Origin: Xylophilus rhododendri
Lineage (GTDB): Bacteria > Pseudomonadota > Gammaproteobacteria > Burkholderiales > Burkholderiaceae_C
Assembly: GCF_009906855.1 (NCBI RefSeq)
Contig: NZ_CP047650.1
Location: 5,456,001 to 5,520,000, forward strand
Direction: 5' to 3'
Length of the DNA stretch: 64,000 nucleotides
Position 1 is the first letter of the stretch, and each line of letters opens with the position of its first letter. Both the position numbers and the translations under genes were made by a program. Shown here piece by piece: positions 53,612 to 60,462 of this stretch. Under the pieces are notes generated by a model. The model did no database searches, was not told the origin of the DNA, and saw only the letters and a list, made by a program, of their open reading frames with translations.

Positions 53612-53917
53612 ATGAAACTCTCCTATCCAGTTACAGGAACATATGGGTTTATATTTGCCCTCTCGGCATCATGGGCCTGGCTGACCGATGTTCGACACCT
53701 TCACAATCCGCTCGAACATATGCTTCCTGATGTCGTTCTGGTATTTGCGGTGTTTCCGGCATCGCTATCCTTAGACCCTCTGTACAAAGCATTGCCAAAT
53801 CTTCTCTCGAAACCTTTGGCGCAGTTAACCTGGTTATCGCTCTGTGGCGCAGCTCAAGCTACCGCACTAGGCCTCATAGAGCGGCGCTTTCGCCGAGTAA
53901 CCAAAGTACGGCCATGA
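53612..53917 (+). CDS. 101-residue membrane protein, hypothetical
   Basis: An unrecognised protein with about three hydrophobic segments (GFIFALSASWAWLTD, MLPDVVLVFAVFPASLSLDP, LTWLSLCGAAQATALGL) and a basic tail (ERRFRRVTKVRP). Probably inner-membrane. It occupies one unit of the array. Codon use is AT-richer than in the flanks. Confidence 0.6.
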   Translation: MKLSYPVTGTYGFIFALSASWAWLTDVRHLHNPLEHMLPDVVLVFAVFPASLSLDPLYKALPNLLSKPLAQLTWLSLCGAAQATALGLIERRFRRVTKVRP

Positions 53918-53975
53918 TGACCGGCGGACCAAACATTCCTGCTTCCATCGCGATGGCTATAAAGGAGACCACCAT

Positions 53976-53992
53976 CGGCCAGAAGCAGACGT
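53976..53992 (+). repeat. Island repeat copy 4 (CGGCCAGAAGCAGACGT)
   Basis: Two differences from consensus; 13 nt before ATG 54006 in the same orientation. Confidence 0.75.
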
Positions 53993-54005
53993 TCGAGACA
54001 CATAT

Positions 54006-54539
54006 ATGAAAGTTGACCTCATGCGCGACAAGGCGAAGTCATTTCCGATGACGGAAAACAGGTCCGCTGTAACGCAACTCCGGATATGGCATTGCTCGTA
54101 TCGAACTCTCAACGAGCTGTGCGACTTTGAAAACTTGGAATCGCTGACTGTTGCGACCTACCCAGATCCAACGCTCAACGCGCTAGGAGGACTATCAAAA
54201 TTGCGCTACCTGCGAATAGTCCACTTGCCGCTAGTTTTGGATTTGAGTCCGATATGTGGTCTGGACCAGTTGTGTGCATTGCTGTTGGAAACATCCCCTA
54301 GTTGGGACACGAGTGGCAGACGAACAGTGGTCCGATCACTAGCACCACTTGCGGGCTTGCGAAGGCTTAGCCACGTGTCGCTGTTTGGCGTGGTGAATGA
54401 CGAACGTTCGTTAAAGCCCATTGAGGAATGTGCCCAGCTAAAGTCAGCACAATTTTCGGGTTTCCCGAGTGCAGAGGTTGCTCGGTTTTATAAGGTCAAG
54501 CCGGTTCAGAATCTGAGCTTCGCTGAGCCAGTGTGGTGA
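54006..54539 (+). CDS. Leucine-rich-repeat-like protein, hypothetical
   Basis: A 177-residue soluble protein. Irregular leucine-rich units are visible: LRIWHCSYRTLNELCDFENL, ESLTVATYPDPTLNALGGLS, KLRYLRIVHLPLVLDLSPIC, each about 20-25 residues. Similar short LRR-like proteins are often bacterial immunity or binding proteins. No signal peptide. The family is uncertain. Confidence 0.6.
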   Translation: MKVDLMRDKAKSFPMTENRSAVTQLRIWHCSYRTLNELCDFENLESLTVATYPDPTLNALGGLSKLRYLRIVHLPLVLDLSPICGLDQLCALLLETSPSWDTSGRRTVVRSLAPLAGLRRLSHVSLFGVVNDERSLKPIEECAQLKSAQFSGFPSAEVARFYKVKPVQNLSFAEPVW

Positions 54540-54543
54540 GCAT

Positions 54544-54560
54544 CGGCAAAAAGCGGACAT
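54544..54560 (+). repeat. Island repeat copy 5 (CGGCAAAAAGCGGACAT)
   Basis: Two differences from consensus; 6 nt before ATG 54567 in the same orientation and 4 nt after the previous stop codon. Confidence 0.75.
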
Positions 54561-54566
54561 TAAGAA

Positions 54567-54933
54567 ATGAATCAAAAAGACTTTGTCAAGGCGCTCAAGG
54601 TTAGCTGCGTAGACGGGGCCGTTGATGGTTGCATTCGCACTTTCACTCGCCCCCCCTGGCCGAAAGCCATCTCACGATTTAATGCAGCTGTCGGAGTGGT
54701 TCAATGCTTTGTCCGCAACGGATGCTCAAATGGTCAGGAAAGCGATGTCAGAGGCTGCCGACGCAACTCTATTTGGCGCACTGTGTGTTCTTGATGGTGT
54801 TCGAGTTATTGAGCCGGGACCTGAAAAATCAAATTTCACCCTCATTGCCTCGAAGAATAGTGTGGTTTCTACCATTTGCCCTGGTTCGGAATATCTGCAC
54901 GATTTGCTCCGTGTCATACTTCAAGACTCTTAA
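54567..54933 (+). pseudogene. Small hypothetical protein, apparent +1 frameshift in a C7 run
   Basis: ATG 54567 gives MNQKDFVKALKVSCVDGAV and continues to TFTRPP. At the C-run near 54650 the frame is lost, and the sensible continuation (GRKPSHDLMQLSEWFNALSA, ATLFGALCVLDGVRVIEPG, LHDLLRVILQDS) lies in another frame to 54933. Removing one C yields a coherent 121-residue protein. I do not recognise the family; small size and context suggest an immunity-type protein. It is opposite in sign to the other four indels in this window. Confidence 0.6.
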
Positions 54934-54950
54934 CTGCCAGAAGCAGACAT
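54934..54950 (+). repeat. Island repeat copy 6 (CTGCCAGAAGCAGACAT)
   Basis: Two differences from consensus; it begins at the previous stop and lies 11 nt before ATG 54962, same orientation. Confidence 0.75.
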
Positions 54951-54961
54951 CCGCCTAAATA

Positions 54962-55354
54962 ATGGTTTTCTCTCAATTTGACAAGGCACTTTTGCCCTTT
55001 GAGGCCAAGGTGTTGCGTGCGACCCTTGACGTACTGCCGCCGGCGCTTACCAAACGTTTTGACGCGCAAGTTAGTGCGATTAATAAAGTGCAGCGACGTC
55101 TAGATTGGCGCGAAATTGAGTTCTATTGCGTGAGCTGGTTTAAGGTCCGTTGGCCACAGGCGGAACTGTTTGATTTCAGAAACGAGTGGCGTCTTGCGAC
55201 CATTGACTGCACGTTTGCTGAGCATGCAGTATCTGTAGGCGTATGGGCCGCAGGAGGTCATGTGTTTTCTTTGGAGGCCGAATGCCCTATGCGGCCTCTG
55301 CACCGTTACAGCCCGTTTTCAATAACAGGTGCCGAATTTCACGAGTTGAGCTAA
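54962..55354 (+). CDS. 130-residue hypothetical protein
   Basis: A soluble protein without recognised family. Features are an amphipathic N-terminal helix (FDKALLPFEAKVLRATLDVL), WREIEFYCVSWFKVRWPQAE in the middle, and a C-terminal beta pattern (ATIDCTFAEHAVSVGVWAAG, then HVFSLEAECPMRPL). Last plus-strand gene before the array switches strand. Its stop codon touches the full palindromic repeat. Confidence 0.6.
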   Translation: MVFSQFDKALLPFEAKVLRATLDVLPPALTKRFDAQVSAINKVQRRLDWREIEFYCVSWFKVRWPQAELFDFRNEWRLATIDCTFAEHAVSVGVWAAGGHVFSLEAECPMRPLHRYSPFSITGAEFHELS

Positions 55355-55385
55355 CGTCTGCTTTGGGCCCAAAGCGGACCTACGT
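55354..55385. repeat. Full palindromic form of the island repeat at a convergent junction
   Basis: GTCTGCTTTGGGC and GCCCAAAGCGGAC (overlapping in the GGGCCC centre, 55357-55379) form an almost perfect dyad, flanked by ACGT on both sides. It sits exactly between the plus-strand and minus-strand halves of the array, at the 3' ends of both genes. It lacks a T-run, so it is not a typical terminator. Confidence 0.75.
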
Positions 55386-55388
55386 GCA

Positions 55389-55586
55389 TTAGTCTGCCCG
55401 ACGCTGTCTATTCCATCTAGCCAATGCCACCTGCAGAACGCTAATCAACCCCATCACACACGCAAAACAAAACGAGGTGAATCCGACGAGAAAAGCGGCG
55501 CTTAGTATTGATGCCTCTAAACCAGAGTCATCCGAAAAAGCTCCTATGAACCACAAACAGTCGAGAAGAACAAGAACGGCGCACAT
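55389..55586 (-). CDS. 65-residue membrane protein, hypothetical
   Basis: Two hydrophobic helices (AVLVLLDCLWFIGAF and ILSAAFLVGFTSFCFACVMGL) and a basic end (ARWNRQRRAD). No family recognised. The ATG 55586 follows 6 nt after the stop of a 33-residue ORF upstream on the same strand, so the two may be translated together. First minus-strand unit of the array. Confidence 0.55.
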   Translation of the reverse strand: MCAVLVLLDCLWFIGAFSDDSGLEASILSAAFLVGFTSFCFACVMGLISVLQVALARWNRQRRAD

Positions 55587-55592
55587 AAGCCT

Positions 55593-55694
55593 CTACAGAC
55601 CTTGTCGCCGCCACATCACCCTTACAAGCACTGCCGTGGGGATTGGCACAGTAATCAGCCCAATAAAAGCAAGCACGTAAAATCCGCTACTCAC
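55593..55694 (-). CDS. 33-residue putative membrane peptide
   Basis: GTG 55694 to TAG 55593. One hydrophobic helix (FYVLAFIGLITVPIPTAVLV) followed by RVMWRRQGL. A tiny ORF (ATG 55717, MNRREANV) ends over its start (GTGTGAGTAG), so an indel joining the two is possible. Accepted only tentatively because it fills the space between repeat copy 7 and the next gene. Confidence 0.35.
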   Translation of the reverse strand: MSSGFYVLAFIGLITVPIPTAVLVRVMWRRQGL

Positions 55695-55740
55695 ACGTTT
55701 GCCTCTCTTCGATTCATAAGTACGCAGTAGTGAGTGACAT

Positions 55741-55757
55741 ACGTCCGCTTCTGGCCG
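55741..55757 (-). repeat. Island repeat copy 7
   Basis: On the minus strand CGGCCAGAAGCGGACGT, one difference from consensus, pointing into the two small minus-strand ORFs below it. Confidence 0.78.
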
Positions 55758-55798
55758 TCAAAAGTCATAGGTTATTTTTCTAACAGCCATCACAGTCT

Positions 55799-56242
55799 TC
55801 AAAGCTTTTGGCTTTTCAGCCATGAGCCACGCGCTGAAAGCCAACCTGCAATAAATACAGTAGGGGGCACGCAGTACCATACAAACATTGCGAGCCACGT
55901 CCTAGGCTCTGGAATTGGAGCGAAAATGTAGCTAATAAATATTAGGCTGAGGATGATTGCGGGCGGCATGAGCGCATTTCGCGCGATTCGAAAGTTCACT
56001 AATCCACTAATGAAGCTACTTGCTGCGAACATGCCGCTCATTAATAGCCAAGGAGCCGACCCAGCCATTTCCAAGTCCTTGGATATTTTCGCCATTCGCT
56101 CAAGCGACGTTGCAGCAACGCCCCCAACGGCAACCAGAAGCGTAGAAACAATTAACGCCGCCCAATATGAAAGTGCCGAGCCAATCACACTAAGCAACGT
56201 GGCTTTGATAGACGGAGAGAAAACTAATGGAGGATTTGTCAT
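55799..56242 (-). CDS. 147-residue four-helix membrane protein, hypothetical
   Basis: Four hydrophobic segments (LSVIGSALSYWAALIVSTLL, WLLMSGMFAASSFISGLVNF, AIILSLIFISYIFAPI, TWLAMFVWYCVPPTVFIAG). No known family. A sampled 60-nt line inside it (55921-55980) has 27 G+C, well below the flanking genes. Occupies one repeat unit on the minus strand. Confidence 0.6.
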   Translation of the reverse strand: MTNPPLVFSPSIKATLLSVIGSALSYWAALIVSTLLVAVGGVAATSLERMAKISKDLEMAGSAPWLLMSGMFAASSFISGLVNFRIARNALMPPAIILSLIFISYIFAPIPEPRTWLAMFVWYCVPPTVFIAGWLSARGSWLKSQKL

Positions 56243-56254
56243 GCGTTAACTTGA

Positions 56255-56271
56255 ATGTCTGCTCATGGCCG
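56255..56271 (-). repeat. Island repeat copy 8 (CGGCCATGAGCAGACAT)
   Basis: Three differences from consensus; on the minus strand, 12 nt before ATG 56242. A neighbouring GTTAGGT (56271-56277) resembles an attC core, but only here. Confidence 0.7.
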
Positions 56272-56694
56272 TTAGGTGCCGTGCTCGACCGTGATTAAGT
56301 CCAACTTGCTCTTGAATTGCAAAACTCGAGTTGCGGCATGGTGACTCAAATGTAGAACATCATTTGTACGCCAAGTGAGACCAACCTCAGGCCCACCACG
56401 CGGCCCAGGCGGGGCCGCGCCATGGTTGGTATCAGCGACAAAAACGTTGCCGACGCTGTCCCCAAGGCTTTCGTTCGCATCCATGACGGAGACTTGTGTA
56501 CTAAATCCCGTTGTTGCCCCGCAGTCTCTTTGAAAAACAACGGCCTTCATCTTTCCGTTTGGCGACAGCGCAGAAGCAATTGGCTCGTTTGTGCACATCA
56601 CCGTCAAACTCCAAATGAATGCGATGACAACTGCACCAAGCCAACAAACTCCGGCAGATACTATTGTGAAGATTGCTAGTCGGAGGATGCGCAT
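56272..56694 (-). CDS. 140-residue membrane-anchored hypothetical protein
   Basis: One N-terminal hydrophobic segment (FTIVSAGVCWLGAVVIAFIWSL) may be an anchor or signal. The remainder is beta-rich: SPNGKMKAVVFQRDCGATTG, FSTQVSVMDANESLGDSVGN, GLTWRTNDVLHLSHHAATRV. The layout KAVVFQRDCGATTGFSTQVS recalls small secreted immunity-like proteins of bacteria. Family not confirmed. Confidence 0.6.
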   Translation of the reverse strand: MRILRLAIFTIVSAGVCWLGAVVIAFIWSLTVMCTNEPIASALSPNGKMKAVVFQRDCGATTGFSTQVSVMDANESLGDSVGNVFVADTNHGAAPPGPRGGPEVGLTWRTNDVLHLSHHAATRVLQFKSKLDLITVEHGT

Positions 56695-56706
56695 GAAAGA
56701 ATCATT

Positions 56707-56723
56707 ATGTCCGCTTTTGGCCG
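56707..56723 (-). repeat. Island repeat copy 9 (CGGCCAAAAGCGGACAT)
   Basis: One difference from consensus; on the minus strand, 12 nt before ATG 56694. Confidence 0.8.
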
Positions 56724-56780
56724 ATGGTAGACGTTCCCGCCTTCACAGGGAAGGGGCGAGAGCCCCCCTGGAAAGACAAC

Positions 56781-57011
56781 TTAACCACAGCAGCCGGAGT
56801 CTATGCCAAGCCGAATAAATCCAGTGAGGTCAGCTAGGCCGAGACAGCCCGCGAATGCAAAAAAGAGCCCTATAACACGCGCACGCCAGCCATAAAGCCA
56901 GGTGTCAGCCTTCCCGCCCTCAACACTAATAGGCAAACGGCCTGTGATGATGACGTAGCCACCACCGCCGATTAGCAGCAGCACCCACAAAACATCGATA
57001 ATAGTTTTCAT
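56781..57011 (-). CDS. 76-residue two-helix membrane protein, hypothetical
   Basis: An N-terminal helix (IIDVLWVLLLIGGGGYVIITG), a hydrophilic middle (EGGKADTWLYGWRAR), and a second helix (VIGLFFAFAGCLGLADLTGF), ending in CCG. No family recognised. ATG 57011 lies 6 nt from a repeat copy. Confidence 0.55.
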   Translation of the reverse strand: MKTIIDVLWVLLLIGGGGYVIITGRLPISVEGGKADTWLYGWRARVIGLFFAFAGCLGLADLTGFIRLGIDSGCCG

Positions 57012-57017
57012 GACGTC

Positions 57018-57034
57018 GTGTCTGCATTTGGCCG
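57018..57034 (-). repeat. Island repeat copy 10 (CGGCCAAATGCAGACAC)
   Basis: Four differences from consensus; on the minus strand, 6 nt before ATG 57011. Confidence 0.65.
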
Positions 57035-57093
57035 ATGGTAGGCGTCAATGCGTTTAACAGAAGGGTTCGAGGCGGACAGTTGACGTGACGCTT

Positions 57094-57579
57094 TCAAGCG
57101 GGGCATAAACTTGCGCCACTCGTCGCACCAAGTCTTACGGCCGTACCGTTAAATTGCATGGTCGCTTTCGTATTAGGAGATATGACCGATATCTGGCCAT
57201 CCTTATCTAGCACATACGTAAGTTTTCTGCCGCGTAATGTGTTCTCTATCCAGTCCGGGGGAATCGCCCTGTCTGGCTGGTCACGAACGGAAAAGTTATC
57301 AATGGAAAAATGGAGTCCACCTTGCCAAATTCCGCCAACGCGGGTAATTAGCATGGTTGGCGTTCTATCAATAAAACCTGCTTTGATGAGGACAGACTCA
57401 CCTGGATTTGCCTCAATCCCTTGATGCTCCGACATCATCACAATGGTGCATGGAGAGGCGTTACGAAGATAAATTCGGTCTCCAAAATGTCGCCCCATCA
57501 GTTCTCCAGCTGCGAAGATGGTGACCAGAACCAAAACGAGCAAGAATGTAATTCTTCCCAATTTTAAAAGAAAATTCAA
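57094..57579 (-). CDS. 161-residue membrane-anchored hypothetical protein
   Basis: An N-terminal hydrophobic segment (ITFLLVLVLVTIFAAGELMG), then a beta-rich domain (IYLRNASPCTIVMMSEHQGI, EANPGESVLIKAGFIDRTPT, LTYVLDKDGQISVISPNTKA). Probably periplasm-facing. Not recognised. Confidence 0.6.
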   Translation of the reverse strand: MNFLLKLGRITFLLVLVLVTIFAAGELMGRHFGDRIYLRNASPCTIVMMSEHQGIEANPGESVLIKAGFIDRTPTMLITRVGGIWQGGLHFSIDNFSVRDQPDRAIPPDWIENTLRGRKLTYVLDKDGQISVISPNTKATMQFNGTAVRLGATSGASLCPA

Positions 57580-57611
57580 GTTGTTTGGCCTTTAATCGGC
57601 GCTGATATGCG

Positions 57612-57652
57612 ATGTCCGCTTCTGGCCGATAACTGACATTCACTTGTGGCCG
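57612..57652 (-). repeat. Island repeat copy 11 plus an adjacent degenerate copy
   Basis: Minus strand: an exact CGGCCAGAAGCGGACAT at 57628-57612, 32 nt before ATG 57579. A weaker second copy (CGGCCACAAGTGAATG) lies at 57652-57637. Two tandem copies suggest a junction where a unit was lost. Confidence 0.75.
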
Positions 57653-57661
57653 CATAAGACT

Positions 57662-58024
57662 TTAAAAATTGCTTGCCAGCCGTTCGACCACAAGCCTGTA
57701 CTTCTGATCTGAAGTGTCGCCTATGGAGATGTCGCGTGACGACCGTAAATCTTCGTAGGGGATTGGCTCCGAAAATTGATTTGCCGTCAGGTCCCATCTC
57801 ACGCCGTCAATCAGATTGTAGAAGTGCGTTCCGCCTGAAGTCTTGGTGTTGAGAATTTCGCCGCCAAAATAATCCTGCACGATCAATGAAGTAACGCTGC
57901 AATGATTCATGGCAGCATTCGATGGCGACCAGCCATTGGGTGGGCTGGCGGTATCGGAAGACCATACCGAAATCAAAGCCCGATAGAGGTCTAGCGGCGT
58001 TGCAAACGTTCTGGTCTTTGTCAT
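57662..58024 (-). CDS. YunG-family protein, copy 1
   Basis: A 120-residue protein. PSNAAMNHCSVTSLIVQDYF, GGEILNTKTSGGTHFYNLID, GVRWDLTANQFSEPIPYED carry a Cys/His pattern reminiscent of a papain-like or transglutaminase-like fold, and match the YunG-type family of unknown function. A close paralogue lies at 63576-63995 in the same orientation. ATG 58024 (MTKTRTFATPLDLYRAL) is set by alignment to that paralogue, whose start is MSTTRIFATPLDLYHAL. Confidence 0.75.
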   Translation of the reverse strand: MTKTRTFATPLDLYRALISVWSSDTASPPNGWSPSNAAMNHCSVTSLIVQDYFGGEILNTKTSGGTHFYNLIDGVRWDLTANQFSEPIPYEDLRSSRDISIGDTSDQKYRLVVERLASNF

Positions 58025-58477
58025 TGGTCTTAGTTGTGCAGATGAGCAAAGCCACCAGTATATGAACCGAGTTCCGCTTTTGGCTAATGGAATAGTGGCC
58101 GCTAACCACCGCGCGGCATCCACACTGGACCGCTGCATGCCGTGCAGAAATGGCGCCAACCGTCATGGTTGGGCATATCCCCAAGGGCGATTGCCTGTGC
58201 CGTACCGTCTGCACTACATTTGCGCCTCGCGCGCAAAACGCGCGAGCAGGATTGGCGTCCTGGCACGGGATCCCATGGCCTAAGGCCGTGGAACATGTAC
58301 CGCATGACTGCGGCCTTTTCATTCGAATTGCTTATGGCGGTTCGGATGGGAGGGCTCACGCCCTGCCGGTTCTCTCATGGGATTCCACCGGAACGCCAAC
58401 CCGTCCGAACCGCCGCCATTTCATCGCTTCGATGCACTGACGGCGGGTTCCCAAAGGAGCCAACGACAGGAGCGAGC
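58025..58477. other. 453-nt gap with island repeat copy 12, a strong hairpin and a branched inverted repeat
   Basis: No convincing gene. It holds a degenerate island repeat at 58071-58086 (minus strand, 47 nt before the YunG copy), an 8-bp hairpin CTCGCGCG-CAAAA-CGCGCGAG at 58226-58246, and the structured element at 58336-58414. Short overlapping ORFs here lack family resemblance or good ribosome-binding sites. Composition turns GC-rich after about 58090. Confidence 0.5.
58336..58414 (+). ncRNA. Candidate structured RNA or cis-element: 15-bp outer stem enclosing two hairpins
   Basis: GGCGGTTCGGATGGG (58336-58350) pairs with CCCGTCCGAACCGCC (58400-58414) with one T-G wobble. Inside are AGGGC-TCAC-GCCCT (58351-58364) and a second stem CCGGT/ACCGG (58366-58370 with 58387-58391). 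The result is a three-way-junction layout 64 nt before the next gene's ATG. It could act in RNA (leader element) or DNA (cruciform). Expression is unknown. Confidence 0.4.
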
Positions 58478-58834
58478 ATGAAGACCAGGACCGCGCCGAC
58501 GCGCATCCCTCAGGACGATCCGGCGGCAGACAGCGCCAACCCCCAAACCCACGACATTCCGGCCAGCACGCCTCCACCCATAGCTGCGCATGCGGCCAGC
58601 CAGGCCCGCGCGCTTCTGCACGAGATCAGCGGCCTGGCCAACAGCGCGATCCGCCTGTCGGCGCCACGCGCAAGCTCGGCGGATGACCCGGAAGACGACG
58701 ACCGCGACGAGCGCATCCAGATGCTGCGCCAGAGCCTGGAGCGCGTGGGCTGGGTCGCCGACGTGGCGCTGCGCCAGCTGGGCGACACGGGCGCCTTCGA
58801 ACGGGCCGAGGACTGGATGCTGGCCCGGCTCTGA
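58478..58834 (+). CDS. 118-residue hypothetical protein
   Basis: An unrecognised soluble protein. The N-terminal 50 residues are disordered (PQDDPAADSANPQTHDIPAS). The C-terminal half is helical (ASQARALLHEISGLANSAIR, then RIQMLRQSLERVGWVADVAL). ATG 58478 follows AGGAGCGAGC. Codon use is GC-rich, unlike the array to its left, so it belongs to another segment of the mosaic. Confidence 0.6.
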   Translation: MKTRTAPTRIPQDDPAADSANPQTHDIPASTPPPIAAHAASQARALLHEISGLANSAIRLSAPRASSADDPEDDDRDERIQMLRQSLERVGWVADVALRQLGDTGAFERAEDWMLARL

Positions 58835-58909
58835 CCGGAACCGCCCGGCGGGCCGTTCGCGGCCCAGAATCCGGTCTCACCCCAACCGCCACTTTGCAGC
58901 CCAAGCCCC

Positions 58910-59539
58910 ATGCAAGACTATTACGCCGCCCGCGCCCACGAATACGACCGCATCTATGCCAAGCCGGAGCGGCAATCCGACCTGCGGCGCATGGAGTCCT
59001 GGCTACCCCAGGCGCTGGCGGGCCGCAGCGTGCTGGAGCTGGCCTGCGGAACAGGCTACTGGACCCAGTTCTATGCGCCGGCCGCACGCCAGGTCGTGGC
59101 GCTCGACAGTTCCCCGGAGACTCTGGAGATTGCGCGAACCAGGGTGCCGCCCCAGGTGCAATTGCTGACGGGGGACGCCTACCGGCCGCCCCAGGCCGCA
59201 ACGGCATTCGACGGCGCCTTTGCCGGGTTTTGGTGGTCGCACATACCGCTGCAGCGCATCCCGGCCTTTCTGGAGCGCCTGCATGCCGTGCTGCAGCCGG
59301 GGGCGAAGGTCGTCTTCATGGACAACCGCTTCGTGGCTGGCAGCAGCACGCCTTTGTCCGAACGCACGCCGGAAGGCGACACCTATCAGCTGCGCAAGCT
59401 CGAAGACGGCTCCAGCCACCGGGTGTTGAAGAACTTCCCGACAGCGGAATTCCTGCTCGCCACGGTCGAACCGAATGCGGCGGTGGCCAGCTATCACCAG
59501 TGGACTTATTTCTGGGCGCTGGAGTATTCGCTGAAATAA
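58910..59539 (+). CDS. Class I SAM-dependent methyltransferase
   Basis: A 209-residue Rossmann-fold methyltransferase. YYAARAHEYDRIYAKPERQS at the start, motif I VLELACGTGYWTQFYAP (about residue 40), motif II acidic end VVALDSSPETLEIART, then DGAFAGFWWSHIPLQRI and the post-motif strand AKVVFMDNRFV. Small-molecule methylation is likely; the substrate is unknown. Single gene of GC-rich composition. Confidence 0.88.
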   Translation: MQDYYAARAHEYDRIYAKPERQSDLRRMESWLPQALAGRSVLELACGTGYWTQFYAPAARQVVALDSSPETLEIARTRVPPQVQLLTGDAYRPPQAATAFDGAFAGFWWSHIPLQRIPAFLERLHAVLQPGAKVVFMDNRFVAGSSTPLSERTPEGDTYQLRKLEDGSSHRVLKNFPTAEFLLATVEPNAAVASYHQWTYFWALEYSLK

Positions 59540-59748
59540 GCGGCGTGCCGGCGATAGCGGTTCGTTCGGGCCGGATTGATCGGGTCTGATTGTATTTTGG
59601 TCTTCGGCCATTGCCGAAAATTGAAGGGAATGGTGGGATACTTCCCCAGGAAAACCTTGGCCTCAGCCTCCGCCGAGTGGGGAGCCGCCAGGATTAAACT
59701 TGTGCAAGGCAGATGGTTTCCGCTGAAAGCCTGGGATGGGTAGGAAAT

Positions 59749-59988
59749 ATGGATTGGGTGCCGGTTATCTTTATCGTGTTCAAGGTGCTGGTGCTTGGCA
59801 CGGGGATGTTCTTTGCTGTCAAGTGGCATTATGAGCAAGGAAAGAAGGAAGGCGGCAAGGAGCGGCGCAGCACTGTGGTGCGCGCGGGAGCCAAGGCGGT
59901 GGCAGTCTTCGCGGTACTGCTGCTTTTACTTCTGATCCTGACCTTCGGTGTGAGCCGCCTGCTCGGCTTGAACTTGACCGCTCCATAA
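59749..59988 (+). CDS. 79-residue two-helix membrane protein, hypothetical
   Basis: Two hydrophobic helices (WVPVIFIVFKVLVLGTGMFF and AVAVFAVLLLLLLILTFGVS) separated by a strongly charged loop (YEQGKKEGGKERRS). ATG 59749 follows TAGGAAAT and begins at the helix; 59713 would add 12 residues. The upstream 209 nt (59540-59748) contains only a small TTCGGC/GCCGAA hairpin (59603-59618). Its end overlaps the convergent DUF4265 gene by 63 nt. Confidence 0.6.
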   Translation: MDWVPVIFIVFKVLVLGTGMFFAVKWHYEQGKKEGGKERRSTVVRAGAKAVAVFAVLLLLLLILTFGVSRLLGLNLTAP

Positions 59989-60447
59989 CACGGCATGTTC
60001 ATAATTTTGCTCTTGAAAGTGCCACACCCCGGCATCCTCGCCCGCCTGCATCAGCCGGAACGCTTCCACTACGTCGGCCGAGGCTGGTACGTCGACTGAA
60101 ATCAACTGGCCGTGTGCGCCTTCGTAAGTGCATCCGGCTTTTTCCAACGACTGCCAATGCATTGAAAAATCGGCATTGCCTTCGATGCCATTGGCGATCC
60201 AGATGGCATATGTGGAATGGCCGGATTTGCCAACGACTTCTTTCACCACCAGAAAACCGGCATCGTCGGAAAATTCGGCTCGGACAATGTCAAGATAGCT
60301 AAAGCCTTTGGTGAAAAAGGGCGAGTTCTTCAGCTGGTAGAGGTGGTCGCCCATCGGGCTTGCCCAGAGAGTTTCGGTGCTGACGGAGTGCCAGTCGGCG
60401 GGCGCCACCTCCAACAGCACTTTGACAAGCTTGGTATCCATCGCCAT
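59926..60447 (-). CDS. DUF4265-family protein
   Basis: A 173-residue protein. ADWHSVSTETLWASPMGDHL, YQLKNSPFFTKGFSYLDIVR, AEFSDDAGFLVVKEVVGKSG and HSTYAIWI are the DUF4265 pattern. Such proteins are frequent next to polymorphic-toxin and immunity genes. A repeat-like copy precedes its start by 18 nt on the minus strand. The large 3' overlap with the convergent gene suggests that one of the two ends may be misread. Confidence 0.75.
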   Translation of the reverse strand: MAMDTKLVKVLLEVAPADWHSVSTETLWASPMGDHLYQLKNSPFFTKGFSYLDIVRAEFSDDAGFLVVKEVVGKSGHSTYAIWIANGIEGNADFSMHWQSLEKAGCTYEGAHGQLISVDVPASADVVEAFRLMQAGEDAGVWHFQEQNYEHAVLWSGQVQAEQAAHTEGQDQK

Positions 60448-60462
60448 CAGATCATTTTCATG

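Noticed and set aside
55354..55385. Intrinsic terminator at the convergent junction
   Set aside because: The dyad has no T-run on either strand and is made of the same repeat found before genes.
53008..58086. Integron with attC sites
   Set aside because: Only one copy (56255-56277) has a GTTRRRY-like core. The repeats precede genes instead of following them and flip with the gene, and no integrase is present.
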